Assembly (NCBI GenBank): GCA_030549775.1
Contig: CM060174.1
Coordinates: 28,028,117 to 28,092,116 of the forward strand
DNA: 64,000 nucleotides
Direction of reading: 5' to 3'
Source of the DNA: Tamarix chinensis
Taxonomy: Eukaryota > Streptophyta > Magnoliopsida > Caryophyllales > Tamaricaceae
Part shown: piece after piece, positions 36,210-48,387 of the stretch
How the letters are laid out: each line of letters begins with the position of its first letter
Numbering within the stretch: position 1 is the stretch's first letter
Notes under the pieces: model-generated
What the model was told of the DNA's origin: nothing
Seen by the model: the letters and a program-made list of their open reading frames with translations, nothing else
The model's database searches: none
Position numbers and translations under genes: made by a program

Positions 36210-37139
36210 GGCCAATTGGAGGGGAAATAATGGAGGAGGAAGAGGACAAGAGGGGGCAGGTGAGGCAGGACCAATAGCAGGCAGCACAGGTCTAACATGG
36301 CAGGGGGTTGGTGGTCGGGGGAGAGAAAGGAAGAGGGGTAGGCATGCATGAGGAGGGAGGACGGTCTAGTTGGGTTGAAAATGGAAAGAAAACAACGGGG
36401 GAGAGAGGGAAGGAAGGTAGGATGGAGTGCAGTGGTGGAAAAGGGGAAGAATGGTGGTAGCATAGGGGAGTTCACAGGTCGTAGGGGGGCGGGGAAGAAG
36501 AATGAAGAGGAAAGGAAGTGGACTAGGCAGTGCGGGAAGAAAGAAAGAAAAAAAAGCGACGGATCGGGGCTGGGCAAAAAATAAAGGGAAAAAATGGTGT
36601 GGGCTTGAGCTGAGTGGGAAGGGGAAAGAGAAGAGAGCGAGGAGAGTTTGGGCCGCGCGGGATGGCCCAAATCAAGGAAGAAGGGAAAAAGAAAATAAAA
36701 GAGAAAGGACAGAAAAGGAAGAAAAAGGAAAAAGGAAAAAGTGAAGAAAAAGAAAATATATGGGTTGGGATATTTAGGACATTTGGTATTTTTGAATATT
36801 TAAATTAATAATATTTTAAATAAAATAATAAATAAACTCCCTTTTGGGTTAATTTAGAATATTTTGAATAATTTTTCCTAATTTTCATTTTAATTAGCAA
36901 CATACCCTAATTTTTCCTAAATAAATTATTTATTATTTTCCTATTGATTTTACCTTATTTTCTTCCTGTTATTTTAATAAATTAATTAATTTAATAATTT
37001 CTCTAATAAATCATTGTTTGGCCATAATTTCTAAAATTAGGGTTTTGGGGTATTTCAATGGGGGTTAATGATGACATTGTTGGGAAGCTTTGCATATATG
37101 GGGAGTTCTTGGAGTTATAAGGGATGAAAGGTTACTAAA

Positions 37140-37570
37140 AAGGTGGAACTAGGGTTTTGGTAGGTTAAAGCATGAAACCTTAGGGGTACGTTGCTATCAC
37201 ATGTAAACCTAGATTATGGTATTAATCATGATATATAGGGGTTGTGTACCAAATTAAATAGTCACGAGGGATAAGTGGGAGCTGAGATAACCACCACGAG
37301 GAATTGGGGTTTTGAGAGGGGTATAATTTTTTAGGTTATTATCACATGTGTGAAATGGTGGAGTTAGGCTAAAAAATTTAGGTGATGGCTAATCATAGTA
37401 ATATATGCCTAGGTATGGATAATTAGGGCTAAATACGTAGTAGATGAGGGGCTAGGCCAACTAGGGAAAACTAGGGTTTTGAGGAGTAACCCTATAGGCC
37501 AATTGTTCTCATATGTAAGAAATAGTTGTAATAGGCTATAAATCATGATAAGAGGGGTTTTTTAATGATA
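37140..37570 (+). repeat. About 165-bp tandem units in LTR F
   Basis: Three diverged units, each with ACTAGGGTTTTG or GGGGTTTTG, then TATCACATGT or similar, then AATCATGATA or similar. The related LTR L has the same repeat at about 51230-51560. Confidence 0.65.
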
Positions 37571-37809
37571 TATTTGGGTTTATTAGGTAAACTAGGGACT
37601 CAAAGGAATATTGAGGGTAAGGATGTACCTACAATTATGAAGTTAGAGTTTCCAAGGGAATAGGGTTACCCCAGGGTGATGGTAGGGCATGATCCATGCA
37701 TGACTTGTTCATGTGTTTTGTGTTGTATTTGGAATAAATAAAATACGAATAAGGCACTATTCACGAAAAGTGGAAGATCACTTGAGTCAGACCTAGTTGT
37801 ATTTACCGA

Positions 37810-38260
37810 TTTACTACTGAGAATAGTGTCCATGAGTATTCTGCCCTAGATTTTTACTTTGTTTACTGGTCCACAGGAGATAATAGTGGTTAAGAGCATG
37901 CTAACTTGGGTTTAGACTTTGATTACCATTCCATTTATGAGAATTATGGGGGTCCTAACTTAATTATAAAAAAAACATTGGGTGATAACAACATTTGAGA
38001 AGGCATTAATTACGTATAGTAGAACACCACGTGGGTCAAGATTGAATATACTTCACATACTGATCCACTGATGAGAATAGTGGCTAGGAGTGTATTGCCC
38101 TGGGTTTGTACTTTATTTATCCATCCATCGGTGAGAATAGTGGCTAAAAGCATGTTGCCTTGGGTTGGTACTTTATTTACCAGTCAATCAATGAGAATAG
38201 CGGTCCGAAGCATGTTGCCTTAGGTTTGTACTTTAATTACTATTTCAATAGTAAGAATAG
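37810..38260 (+). repeat. CCACCGG/ATAATAGTGG-type boxes in LTR F
   Basis: Five units (GTCCACAGGAGATAATAGTGG, CCACTGATGAGAATAGTGG and variants). Three of them (about 38069, 38128, 38187) are 59 bp apart, close to the 61-bp period in A1. Confidence 0.75.
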
Positions 38261-38771
38261 TATGGTCCCTAAACCCACGTGGATAAAAATTCATGAGTTG
38301 ACTAATTATTACATTAATATCTTAACTAGAAAATAGTGAATGAACTAATATAATCTACTTATGCACATTTCATTTCATATTGTTGTGTTATTAATATCTC
38401 TAACCTATTTAACTGTATTGTTACCTTACTTCATACATAGTGTATTAATCACCCATATCATGGGTGCTGCTCATTTCCATGAGTAGTGACCCGTTTTGAG
38501 TCTGTGTAGGTGAATGAGGATTCTCTAAATGAATTTGTTGCATATGATGATATGATTGAGGTAGAATGTTGTTGTTGTGTCAACTGGAGAGAGTGACATT
38601 CGGCTGTTGCCCTTTTTAGTTTTTCCTTGCGTTAATGATTTACTTTTGTTGAACAATGTTTGTGTATTTCAGTAATTATTTTAGAACAAACACTTAGCCC
38701 TATTTATGTTATGAATTGATACTTTGCTATGCTTATTATGGTTTACATACCAATTTTATTTTGCCTTGTAG

Positions 38772-38807
38772 TTGGTACAAGGATGGTTTGGGCCAAACTT
38801 ATACTAA
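38772..38807 (+). promoter_or_regulatory. S1 hairpin of LTR F
   Basis: TTGGTACAA (38772-38780) and TTATACTAA (38799-38807), eight of nine positions paired including one G-U, 85 bp from the LTR end. Confidence 0.45.
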
Positions 38808-38919
38808 TGACTATGGCAACAACCTCTTTATGATTGGATGATATTATGTTAAAAATGAAAATTTTCAATGGTTATTTTTGGGGGGTGTTACACCCTAATT
38901 ACTTTTCACATTAGTGATT

Positions 38920-39060
38920 AACATGATGAAGTATTTATGTGATGTTTCTATCTATGGATGCTTGTGGTATTTTACTAGGAAGACCATGGTGATATAAAAG
39001 AAATGAAAGTCATGATGCAAATGACTATGCGGTGCTTAAAGTTGAGTATTCATCGAGAAG
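38920..39060 (+). pseudogene. Ty3/gypsy protease fragment
   Basis: KYLCDVS then (with a shift) a MDACGILLGRPW-like segment, the same protease region as at 12220-12300 but a separate relic. It is the sequence into which LTR F inserted or that lies next to it. Confidence 0.6.
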
Positions 39061-39330
39061 TAATGATATGAAGGTAAAATCCTTCCTTTTCTTTCTCCTT
39101 TGAAATCTAACAACCATATCATCTCTAGCCTTATGAAAGGCTTAATATAAGTAAACCATAGATGGTTTCTCTTCAAAATAGGTTCTGTAAGTTGCACAAT
39201 GACAACACACTCCTTTCAAAAGACAGAACTCAACACATTCTCTACAAAATTCTTCCATTCCCTTTCTATAGCATAAGCACAAGAGGTCCATTCCCTAGAA
39301 ACAAGCATTCCCCTAAGAGCATTCTTTTGC
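39061..39330 (+). other. Unassigned; contains a probable deletion junction
   Basis: No recognisable gene. Homology to type A LTR begins abruptly at about 39331, in the middle of the element, so the boundary is a rearrangement and not an LTR end. Confidence 0.5.
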
Positions 39331-40619
39331 GAAAGATAACTTAGAGGAATCATTAAGGTCATTATTATCTCACCCAATTACAATTTAGGGTTCATTATCA
39401 TGATACTTACTAATTGTCAAATACCCTTATCTTGCTATTTAGTGTTACTTGAGTCTTATTATGAAACTCTGTTATCTCAATGACATATTAGATACGGGTT
39501 ACTGATTTATCCCTTTTATCTCCACAAAATTATGGAATTACCCCTTTCTTGTATAATTATTAAGGCATCCCTTCTTTACTTGCCAATTTACCATATTACC
39601 CTCCATGTTACATAATTACCAATTTACCTCTTGCTTAGTTTAGGTTACCAAGTTATCAATCAATATAAGCAACTACATATACTATACTAAACAACATATA
39701 TCATGCATAAAATCATATTAAAAACCCTAATGTGCTAGCATACGTTTATCTATATATTTAAGTGAGGTTTAATGATTACCTTATTTCTCACAAAAATCAA
39801 ACCTTACCGGTATCCTAGTTAAAGATCCAAGCTTTGATTAGAAAAATCAATACCTAAAAATAATATCAATAATTATCATATTATAGTAGAAAATCAAAGG
39901 AATAATTTTTATAAAAACTTAATAAATGACATACTTAACTCAACCATCATTATACCTTCAAATTATTAACCAAAATAACCCAAAGGAATGCAGCAACTCA
40001 CATTACTCATGCAGCATGAGCTGCATGCAAAGCAAGGGAGGAGGGGGTCGAAGGTGGGTGGAAGAAAGAAAGAAATGACTATTTTCGGGTTGGGGTTTTG
40101 GGGCTAGGAAAGAGGATAGATGAGGGAGAGTTAGTGTAATACCCTGTATTAATTAATCTTTAAATTAGACACGTAAGACTTGAAGTTTGATTAGTAGGCG
40201 AAGTAAGCCATAAGATTTTTTTTGTGTTTTATTTATTTATTTATTTTTTTAACGATCGCCTTGTTGTCTCGAGTAGGTCCATAAATATTGAGTTATCAAA
40301 ATAACCCGGATTAAATGTAAGAAAAGGTAGAGGAAGTTAAAAATTGATGTCGTTAATAAAACCGATAATAAGAAGAGAGTAATTAAAATAGAAGGGGATT
40401 GTAAGAATAATAATAATGTTAGCAATAGTTGCAAATAAAATAAAATAAGGGAAGTGATAAAATAATGATAATAATAATAATATTGATCATAATAATAATA
40501 GTACCATGATTTCTTTTTGAAGGAAACTAAACCTTGCTTAAGTGGTAATTCTTTTTCTTAATAACCTTACTTGCTAGCTTAATACTTTAGGAGGCTTTTG
40601 CTAATCTTTTCCTAATCAA

Positions 40620-41700
40620 ACCCCACCTTTTTCCCCACTTAAACCCAGCCAAACCACCCCCAATCTGTCGAGCAACTTGCAGCCCATGCAGCCATGCATC
40701 CCGTCACCTTTTTCCTCTCCTCCCCATGCATATGTCTCTTCTTGTCCAGCACTATCCTCCTCCTTTTGCAGATTTCCCTCTTCCCCAAACGTAGCCCTTC
40801 TCCTCCCTACACTGCCACCTCCCTCACGCCACCCCCAGCCCTACATATTGCAGCCATCAACTAGCCCATCTCCCCCATGTCACACCCACATGCAGCCTCA
40901 CACCCTTCGACAAACATCCCTTCCCCCTCCAACTTGTAGCCTCATCTTTCTTTTCCCAAACCTGCACCCTACTCTACCTTTCCTCATCTACCCACCCATT
41001 TCTCCTCCTTTCCCACGCTACTTCAACCTGCAACAGCAGCTCCAACGCCATCCACACTCCCTCACGTCACTCACCAACCTGCAGCCATACCCTTCGACAC
41101 CCAGCCCCTTCCCCTCCAACTTGCAGCCTCAACTCTCTTTTCCCCAACCTACACCCCTACTCTATCTTCTAATCTTTACCCAACTATTTTCCCTCCTTCC
41201 CCATGCCTCTCCACATGCAAAAACGCAGCCCTTAACCCCCAGCCATCCTCCATCACATCTTCCAGCATCTTGCAGCCACAAGTCACGTAACCCCAACCAT
41301 ACCTCAACTTGCAGCCCCTATTTCCCCCTCCTCTCAACTTGCACACCTACCACACCTTTCTATCCATCTACCCCTCCATTTTATTCCCTTCCCCATGCCC
41401 GAACCTGCCCTTGCAGCCCCCCCATTCAAATGCAGACCTGTCAACACCCTTCCCCCAAAAATCAACCCACCTGCAGCCCCTTAACTCTAACCCACGTAGC
41501 AACACCTTTCCCCCTTCTTTCCCCTCTTTTCTATTAATTCCTAACCTGCAGAAAACACCTCCTTCCCCATCCCTTTAAGCCCCCTAAATTTTCCCCTTGC
41601 AACCCCTCTTTCCCTTCCCTAAATTCCAGCAACAAAAGAAAAGAAAGTGCAGCCCCAAACTCCCCTCCCCTCCACCGAATTGAGTCTCAAAAATATTCCA
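40620..41700 (+). other. Pyrimidine-rich leader of LTR B
   Basis: C/T-rich sequence with recurrent TGCAGCC and CAACTTGCAGCC words, giving the longest open frame in the LTR (40677-41537). No known domain; interpreted as a non-coding leader. It ends near CAAAGTAAGTACTC at 41748, a splice-donor-like sequence kept in K. Confidence 0.6.
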
Positions 41701-43654
41701 GCTTTTGCCTTGTGTTCTACCTTCCCCAAGTATCTATTTTTCTTCCCAAAGTAAGTACTCTATCCTCGGTGGGTTTGGTGCTTAAATTCATGCACCGGCT
41801 GCCTCATTTATTTTCCTAATCATTTGCAAGTATTAGCTTATGTAGGTTGCATTTTGATTATTTTTATTTTGCATAAATATTAATGCTTGTAGTTTGGATG
41901 GTGTATTCACTTTTAGGTAACCTCGACCTCGCTTAGAGTATTTGTGGAGGAAGCTTGTGGTGTTAATATTTCTTAGCTCAAGGTAAATCCAACTAATCCG
42001 TAGACGGTAGAACTTTTATGTCAAAATGATAGGCTAGTTTTCTAGGATTAAATCATGATAGGATGAAGATATCAAATTATTGTATGTTTGTGGGAAATGG
42101 GAGCATGATGTATTTCTTTTCTACATGAATATCATGATGTGTAAATTTACGTGTGTTATCATGCAATCTTTTCATATGCCTAAGTAATATTCTAAAGATT
42201 TGACGAAGTGTATGCTAACGATAACGAACTTGAATTATGCTAGTAAAATAAGATGAATATATCTAAGGTAAAATGTAGTTTATATGGGAGCATGTTGTAG
42301 TTCATTCATACATGAATATAATGAAGTGTAAATTAATATGTGTTATCATGTAATCTTTTTATATGCCGAAGTGATATTCTTAAATGTGAAAAAGTGTATG
42401 CTAATGGTAACGAACTTGGATTTATGCTAGTAAAATGAGACAGGTACGTTTAAGGTAAAATGTAATTTTATAAACTATGATTGTGTTTGAAATTTATGTG
42501 TGGAAATTGTATGAACCTATGAAATATTAAAAAAGCATGCTAATAGTGTTTACATGTACCATGTATGATAAATGGTTAGGGATAATATGGTCCATTGTAG
42601 TACCGAAGAAATTGTCGGATGTAAAGTATCATTAATTATTTTATGCTAGCGCTTCATGACAAATAGGTTATGTAAGTAAACTCCGTAATAAAAGTGAAGG
42701 AAAATGTGGTAGTTATAGGTTGAGGGGTATTTTGGTCATTAAGGCAAAAAGGGGGTCCAAAGTAGATAAAAGGATTAATTAAATTAAGTGTTGGCCTTAA
42801 AAAAAATGTTGGGAATAATTGGATAATTGGTTTGAACATTGAAGCGAATAACTATTCGAGCTATGGCGTAATGTCTAACCCTAGGTCGTGTTGGCCTAAA
42901 ATGGTTTTGAACTCGTGGTCGTTGAATGTGATGTTGTTTGTTGATGGTTGACTAAGTTGAACGTTGTGAATCTCGACATTCTAAAAGGAAATAATAACCC
43001 AGAATTTCATAAGACAATAATTACTTAAAGAGAAAGACTCGAGTTGGAAAGGAATCTTGTGCCTTGGACTTAGCCGCCGAGTGTATAGTTTTGGGCCTTC
43101 GGGTCAAGGGGCTCACTTCTGCTCTATAGGTATTCCATATGCCTTATAGGGAGTACGCTTACTTAAGGTCTTGAGTTCTGAGGTTTAGTATGGGCGACTA
43201 TTATGTCGTGTGGCTTCCTTGGCGATATTTGCCCTGTAATCGAGTGATTTATTTTGGTACCGCCCTCCTTGACGATCTTTGTCATGGATATGGGATTGTA
43301 TTCCACTTGAGAATTGCTATGAATTTTACAACCGAATTAGACACCCGCCATAATACTTCTGTAATAATCGGAATAGGAATGATTTGACCTTGGTAAGATT
43401 GCTTGGAATATCACTAATTCTTCCTATTAGGCCATAATGTATGGTCGTTGGTAAGTTAAATTGATTATGAAATTATAAGCATGCCTTAAATGCATTTGAT
43501 AGATATTTTGACCTAGCTCGTAATGTTAAATGTGATGTGGTTGTGTGTTTCAAAATCGTGGTCTTGCATGTGAGCATATGTTCTCTTTGAATTCTATACT
43601 TGTATGATGTTTGCTACGTGGGTATGCTTCCTCTTTGGAGCCGTTGTGGTTTAC

Positions 43655-43677
43655 TCGGTAAGAGGAAGTCGTACTGA
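43655..43677 (+). promoter_or_regulatory. S2 hairpin of LTR B
   Basis: TCGGTA (43655-43660) and TACTGA (43672-43677), six pairs with one G-U, preceded by TTAC, 452 bp from the LTR end. Confidence 0.5.
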
Positions 43678-43997
43678 TGCTATCACTTTTCAGAGGAGTA
43701 CGTCCAGGGCATGCGTTGGCTAAAAGACTACGAGGAGTGTCACCCCGGCGAATAGGTAGATTTAGGGAGTGAGTGGACCCCACCCCTTTTTCCCCTTTTC
43801 CTTGTAATTTGTTGGACCGTAAGAGTGTAAGGCAGACCATTAATGACTTTTGCGTACTCTATTGTTATTTTCAAAATGGCTAGTTATTTAATTTCCTAAA
43901 CAATCATTTGTCATGGATAATATGTCTTTTGCAAAACTCTTGATTTCGTATTATACTTCTCTTATCTTTGGATGAGTTGATTTGTTTTAAGCCTTAG

Positions 43998-44041
43998 CAC
44001 TTGACATAAGGATGGTGAGGAGACTAGACTTATGTCAAGTG
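43998..44041 (+). promoter_or_regulatory. S1 hairpin of LTR B (perfect 13-bp stem)
   Basis: CACTTGACATAAG (43998-44010) and CTTATGTCAAGTG (44029-44041) form a perfect 13-bp inverted repeat with an 18-base loop. The stem is followed by the conserved TGGCGGTAACACCC box and ends 88 bp before the LTR terminus. Confidence 0.75.
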
Positions 44042-46819
44042 TGGCGGTAACACCCACCGTTCTTTAATTTTTGCTTCCGCAAAGCATAATTTAAATGAAA
44101 TTTTCAAGTTGTGATTTTGGGGTGTTACAGTTAGGGCAAGCGATGGGTGCATAGGTGGAGAAGGGGTGTAGGTGGTGATCGGGGATGGGTTGTCGGTGGC
44201 TAAGGGCAACGAAGGCGGCGGCAGCAGGGCTGCGAAGGGGGCTACAAAAGTGGCAGTGGCTGAGAAGGAAGGAAAAGGGAGGAGGAAAAGGAGGGGTTGT
44301 AGGGGTTTGTTTCGGCCAAAGGAGGTGAGGGGTGGTAAGGGAGGTTGTAGGGAGTGATTTGGTGGCTCCAGTGGTGGCGGAAGTGACTAGACGACGGCGG
44401 ACAGAGGAGGAGCAGAGGGTTGCCGAGAAGGGAGAAAAAGAAGAGGGGAGGAAGAAGGGGATGTAAGGGCCTCAAGGGGTGGTGTGGTGGTGTAGGGTGG
44501 GAGTAGGAGGCGGCGTAGGCAGTTAGTGTGGTGGTGGAAGGGATGGAGTAGGGTGGCTAAAGAAAATAGGGGGAAGGATGAAAGGAGAAAAAAGGGAGAT
44601 AAAGAGATTGGGAGAGGGAAGGAGGGGATCAAAATGGGGTAGGAAAGGGCTAGTGATGAGAAGAAAAAGGAGAGGGAGAAGAGGGGAGTAGGTGGTCTGT
44701 CAGGGTAGGCTGCAGGGGGCAAGTGGTTTTTGGGGTGGCAGGGAGAGGGAAGGGGAAGAAGGGAAAGAAAGGCATGTAGCTGGGGTTGAAGGGTTAGTTG
44801 GATTCTAAATGGGGAAGAAAAGGATGGGGGAGAGAAAGGGAGAGAGGGAGAGTGGTAGAGAGGCATGTGGTGGTAGGGAGGAGTTACAGGGCATGGTTCA
44901 AGGTGGTCGATCATGGAGGAAGAAGAAAGGGAGAAGAGTAGGCTGGGCGAGGGAGAAAAAGAGTAATGGGTCGGCCTAGTTGGGGGAATAACGAAGGAAA
45001 AGAAAAGAAGGGGTTGGGTTGCGTTGTCGCATAGGAGAAAGAGGATGGAAGAGGAGAAATGGGGCAGCGGCCCAACGCGCAGGGGGGAGAGCAGGCCATG
45101 GCCTGACGACCTGAAGAGAAGGAAAAAGAAAGAAAGGAGAAAAGGGGAAAGAAAATTAAAAAAGGAAAAAGGAAAATAGAAGATAAAATAAATTATGGAA
45201 TAATAGAATGTAATATTTTTGGTAGATAAATAAATTTAATAATTGAATATATATGGGTTTAAAAAGGTTAATTTTAGAAAAATATTAGTTTGGAAAATTA
45301 TTTAAATAAAATGAGTATGATAAAATAACCAAAAAAAATATTTTAATTTATTAAATATTCATATCCAATTTTATATACTCAAAAATTCATAAAATAATCA
45401 AATTTAATAAATTTGAAAATTAATTTATCCCAAATAGGAGCTATTTATTAAACTATAGGTTTTTAAAATTTTAGGGGATTACAAGAATGCACTTGGCCAC
45501 TATTATTCATTGATGGCACGGTCTCCAAGGCACAAGGCACTTGGCCACTATTATCGCTAATGGACCAATTTGGGCCCGACTCAATAATATTTCTCTGTAA
45601 ATGGTTAGTGTCTTATTTATGTCTTATTCAATAGATACTTTCATACTAGACATGCATGCCCATTGGACTTTCCACTCACACCTACTCTCCTGAAAAGCCC
45701 TGTCCCATACCTTGGGACTTCTATGCCTCTTAAAACATCCTGACATCCTTTCCCCCTTTTCCTTTCTTACCATGAAAGCCTAAACTCCTATGTATGTGGA
45801 TCGAGGCCCACTTTCCCAATAATCATGTTTAGCTTACCATTGCCCTCTAGGTTTTTCCTCTCAGAAATGCTATTTTGACCTATATGGCCTAACCTCTCCC
45901 TATCGTATGCGGCCTATGCTCCCATTACTCCCAACTCATCACCCCACTTGGTCCACACCCGACATCCCAACTTTACTTCCCATTCTGCACGTGTGGTCAT
46001 AAAACCCTAGTTGCCCACCCTAAATGCTAACACCTCTCCTTTCTCATATGTTGTCCCTTTATCACCCTCACTCACCATTTCCCTTTTCACATGACACACA
46101 TTTACCCTACCATGTGAGAGCCTTCCACTCTCATCCCACACTCCAACCTCTTTCATTAACTCTCCCTTCCACACATTTTCCCACTTAAGGTTTTTCTCAT
46201 AAATCCTAACCAAGTCCCCCATACACCCTTATATCAACCTACATACAATTTTTCACATAAGGTCTCCAATCACCACAACTACTCTTTCCTCACCTTACTT
46301 AACCCTCGAGTCAACTTTTCCCACGTAAAATTCATCCCCATGCAGAGATTAACCACCCTATGCAAGCCTTACACTCCCCATTCATAATTTATTTCATCCT
46401 CTTAGTTTATTCATTTTTTTTTATTTGTCCACCCATAAGTCATAAGATTCTTAGGCCTTTCTTACTTCCCTCTTACCATTCCACTCTCTTTACTTCTATC
46501 ATTTTTCCACAACCTCATCTTACTACTTAGGGACTCTAAGCATGCATGTCAAATAGAGCAACAATACATAAGCACTACACAAATACATGTTACATTACCA
46601 TATTACACATGCCATAAAGCATACATAACTTACATTAGCTCCATGATTAGCAAGCTGCACTACAAGTGCATAGTTCATAACTACAGAAGATACATACACA
46701 TAACCGCACACATGAACACACAATGCACATACTTAGCCTTAACTACATCTTTACCTAAAACTACACCGAGCTTGGAGCACGCTTTCATTATTCCCTAATT
46801 TACCTTTAGTAAGAAATAA

Positions 46820-46960
46820 GTATTGTTGATGATAATAATAGTATTCTTAGTAATATTAATAAGGATATTATTATTAAATTGGTTAACGATACTATTAATG
46901 GTAATATTAACCATAATAAGGTTATTAGTAGTAATGATGATAGTCATAATAGTCATAGCA

Positions 46961-46999
<39 letters not shown>

Positions 47000-47060
47000 C
47001 AATAATAATAATAATAATAATAATAATGATGATGATGATGATTATGATAAGGCTAAAATA
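46820..47060 (-). repeat. AAT/ATA trinucleotide tract in LTR I
   Basis: Imperfect then pure AAT and GAT units; same structural position as in C, G and H. Confidence 0.85.
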
Positions 47061-47539
47061 ATAATTATACTAATATAATATATACTTAAGTGATAGCAAG
47101 GATTAGGGCACAACCTAGGTGGGGTGGCAGCTAAGGTGGAGATGGCGGCAGCAGCGGTGGCAATGGTGGTTATTTTGGGAAAGGTTGGATTTTTGGGAGT
47201 TAGAGGTTGTGAGGTAGTGGACTCCCTATATGGGTAGGGTTGCAATGGTGGTGGTGGCGGCGGCGTATTAGGGTGGAGGCACAGGTGGTGGTGGTGGCTG
47301 TGGTGGCGATGGGGTGTAAAGGGTAGCTCGAGTTGCCCACTTTTCACTGTTGGGTGAGTTGTGTAGGGGGAGTTAAGGGTGGGAAGTGGTTTGGTTTAGT
47401 GGAGGGTGATGTAGGGAAAGGGCCGGGTAGTGGTTTGGATAGTGGCATTGCACGACGACCGCGTCCAAAGGAATGGTGGTGGGGAGAATTGAGTTTTTCT
47501 AGGCAAAGAAAAAGGGGGAGAATGGGGGCATTGATGGGG

Positions 47540-47547
47540 TATTTATA
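47540..47547 (-). promoter_or_regulatory. TATA box of LTR I
   Basis: TATAAATACCCC on the minus strand, within the purine-rich (sense pyrimidine-rich) block. Confidence 0.6.
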
Positions 47548-48387
47548 GTCATGGGAAGGGGAAGAGGACAAGGGAGCAGGAGGGTTAAGAGGGGCAGGGG
47601 CTCGCTGGCCAGCGATGGTAGGTTGCTACAAGCCTACGAATGGCAAGGGTGTATGTTGTAGATAGGGAGAAAGGGAAGGGGAATAGGCACGCAGGGGAGG
47701 TAGTACAAGGGTGGGTTGGGCTCGAAATAGAAAGGAAAGGGATAGTGGAGAGAGAGGGGAGTAAGTCGGGGCGGTACGGTGGCAGGGGATGACGATTGTT
47801 GGCAAGTTGCTGGCGTGACCTACGGTGAGAAGGAAGAAGAGGGGGAGGAAGAAGAAGAAGGGTAGGCTGGCCGGTCTGGGGAAAAGAAAGAAAGAAAGGA
47901 AAATGGGGTGAATGGGTTGGGCGGGGGAAAAAAAGACGGGTTGGGCTCGTGCGGGAGAGGAGAGGGAGAAAGGGGTTTAGCCACATGGGCAAGGCCTAAC
48001 TAGGGGAGAAGAGAAGAAAGAAAAGAAAATAAGAAAAGGAAAAGGAGGAAAAGAGGGGGGAAAAGAAAAAGGAAAATAAGGTGGTTGGGGTATTTAAGTT
48101 TTTTTTGTATTTTATTGAATTTTCTTGAAAATAATAAAATTATTAAAAATAAAAATAAACATTTAGATTCCTTTTTATATGAATTTAGAAATCTTGGAAA
48201 AATATTCGTAAATTCTATCTTAGTTGAAAAATTATCCTAATCTTCCCTAATTTAATCCTATATTATTTCCCTCTTTTTTATCTTAATTACTCCCAATATT
48301 TTATTAAAAATTTTATATTTAATTAATCTCATATTTTAACCCCTATATTATTATAAATTCCTAAGTTAAGGTTTTGGGGTATTACAT

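Larger units (their letters stand above)
34475..37057 (-). mobile_element. Type C-like solo LTR (G), TSD ATGGG
   Basis: 2,583 bp. On the minus strand it starts TGAAATACCCC (37057) and ends GGGGGTGTTATG (34475, TG changed to CA on plus). Flanks ATGGG at 34470-34474 and 37058-37062. Contains a hAT-type MITE (35366-35859), a trinucleotide tract (34522-35060) and a purine-rich block on plus. The head sequence matches C and H. Confidence 0.9.
32519..38892 (+). mobile_element. Type F solo LTR with G inside, imperfect TSD CCCAA/CCCTA
   Basis: Starts TGTAATACCCC and ends GGGGGTGTTACA. Flanks are CCCAA (32514-32518) and CCCTA (38893-38897), four of five matching. Net length without G is about 3.8 kb. 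Order: AT-rich head, C/T-rich leader with TATAAATA at 33272, about 165-bp tandem units (37140-37570), CCACCGG-type boxes (37810-38260), degenerate S2 (about 38430-38490) and S1 (38772-38807). No internal genes or primer site. Confidence 0.82.
40135..44129 (+). mobile_element. Type B solo LTR, TSD GTTAG
   Basis: 3,995 bp, TGTAATACCC ... GGGTGTTACA, flanked by GTTAG at 40130-40134 and 44130-44134. Closely related to K (51823-55765) in opposite orientation. Contains an AAT-rich tract (40400-40510), a C/T-rich leader (40620-41700), S2 (43655-43677) and a perfect S1 (43998-44041). No gag, pol or primer site. A 286-codon Pro/Ser-rich frame (40677-41537) lies wholly in the C/T-rich tract; K carries only broken counterparts. 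Confidence 0.93.
39331..45483 (-). mobile_element. Type A LTR (A3), sense 3' part missing, with LTR B inside
   Basis: Matches A2 from about 18060 onwards. The right end GGGGATTACA at 45483 is intact, the left about 1.5 kb is missing, and most of the minisatellite is lost. It is split by B at 40134/44130. The A3 sequence around the insertion (GAGAGTTAGGG without B) matches the uninterrupted A2 (GAGAATTAGGG, near 20030). Purine-rich block at 44130-45180; its open frames are not genes. Confidence 0.82.
45484..48387 (-). mobile_element. Type I LTR, left (sense 3') end missing
   Basis: The right end GGGGTATTACA at 48387 is intact and the left is cut by A3. Sequence 45490-46800 is the reverse complement of H 58140-59360 plus 60890 onwards, including CCACCGG boxes and a CTACACCGAGCTTGGAGCACG block. 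Contains an ATA-rich microsatellite (46820-47060), a purine-rich block (47110-48080) and a minus-strand TATAAATA. No genes. Confidence 0.75.
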
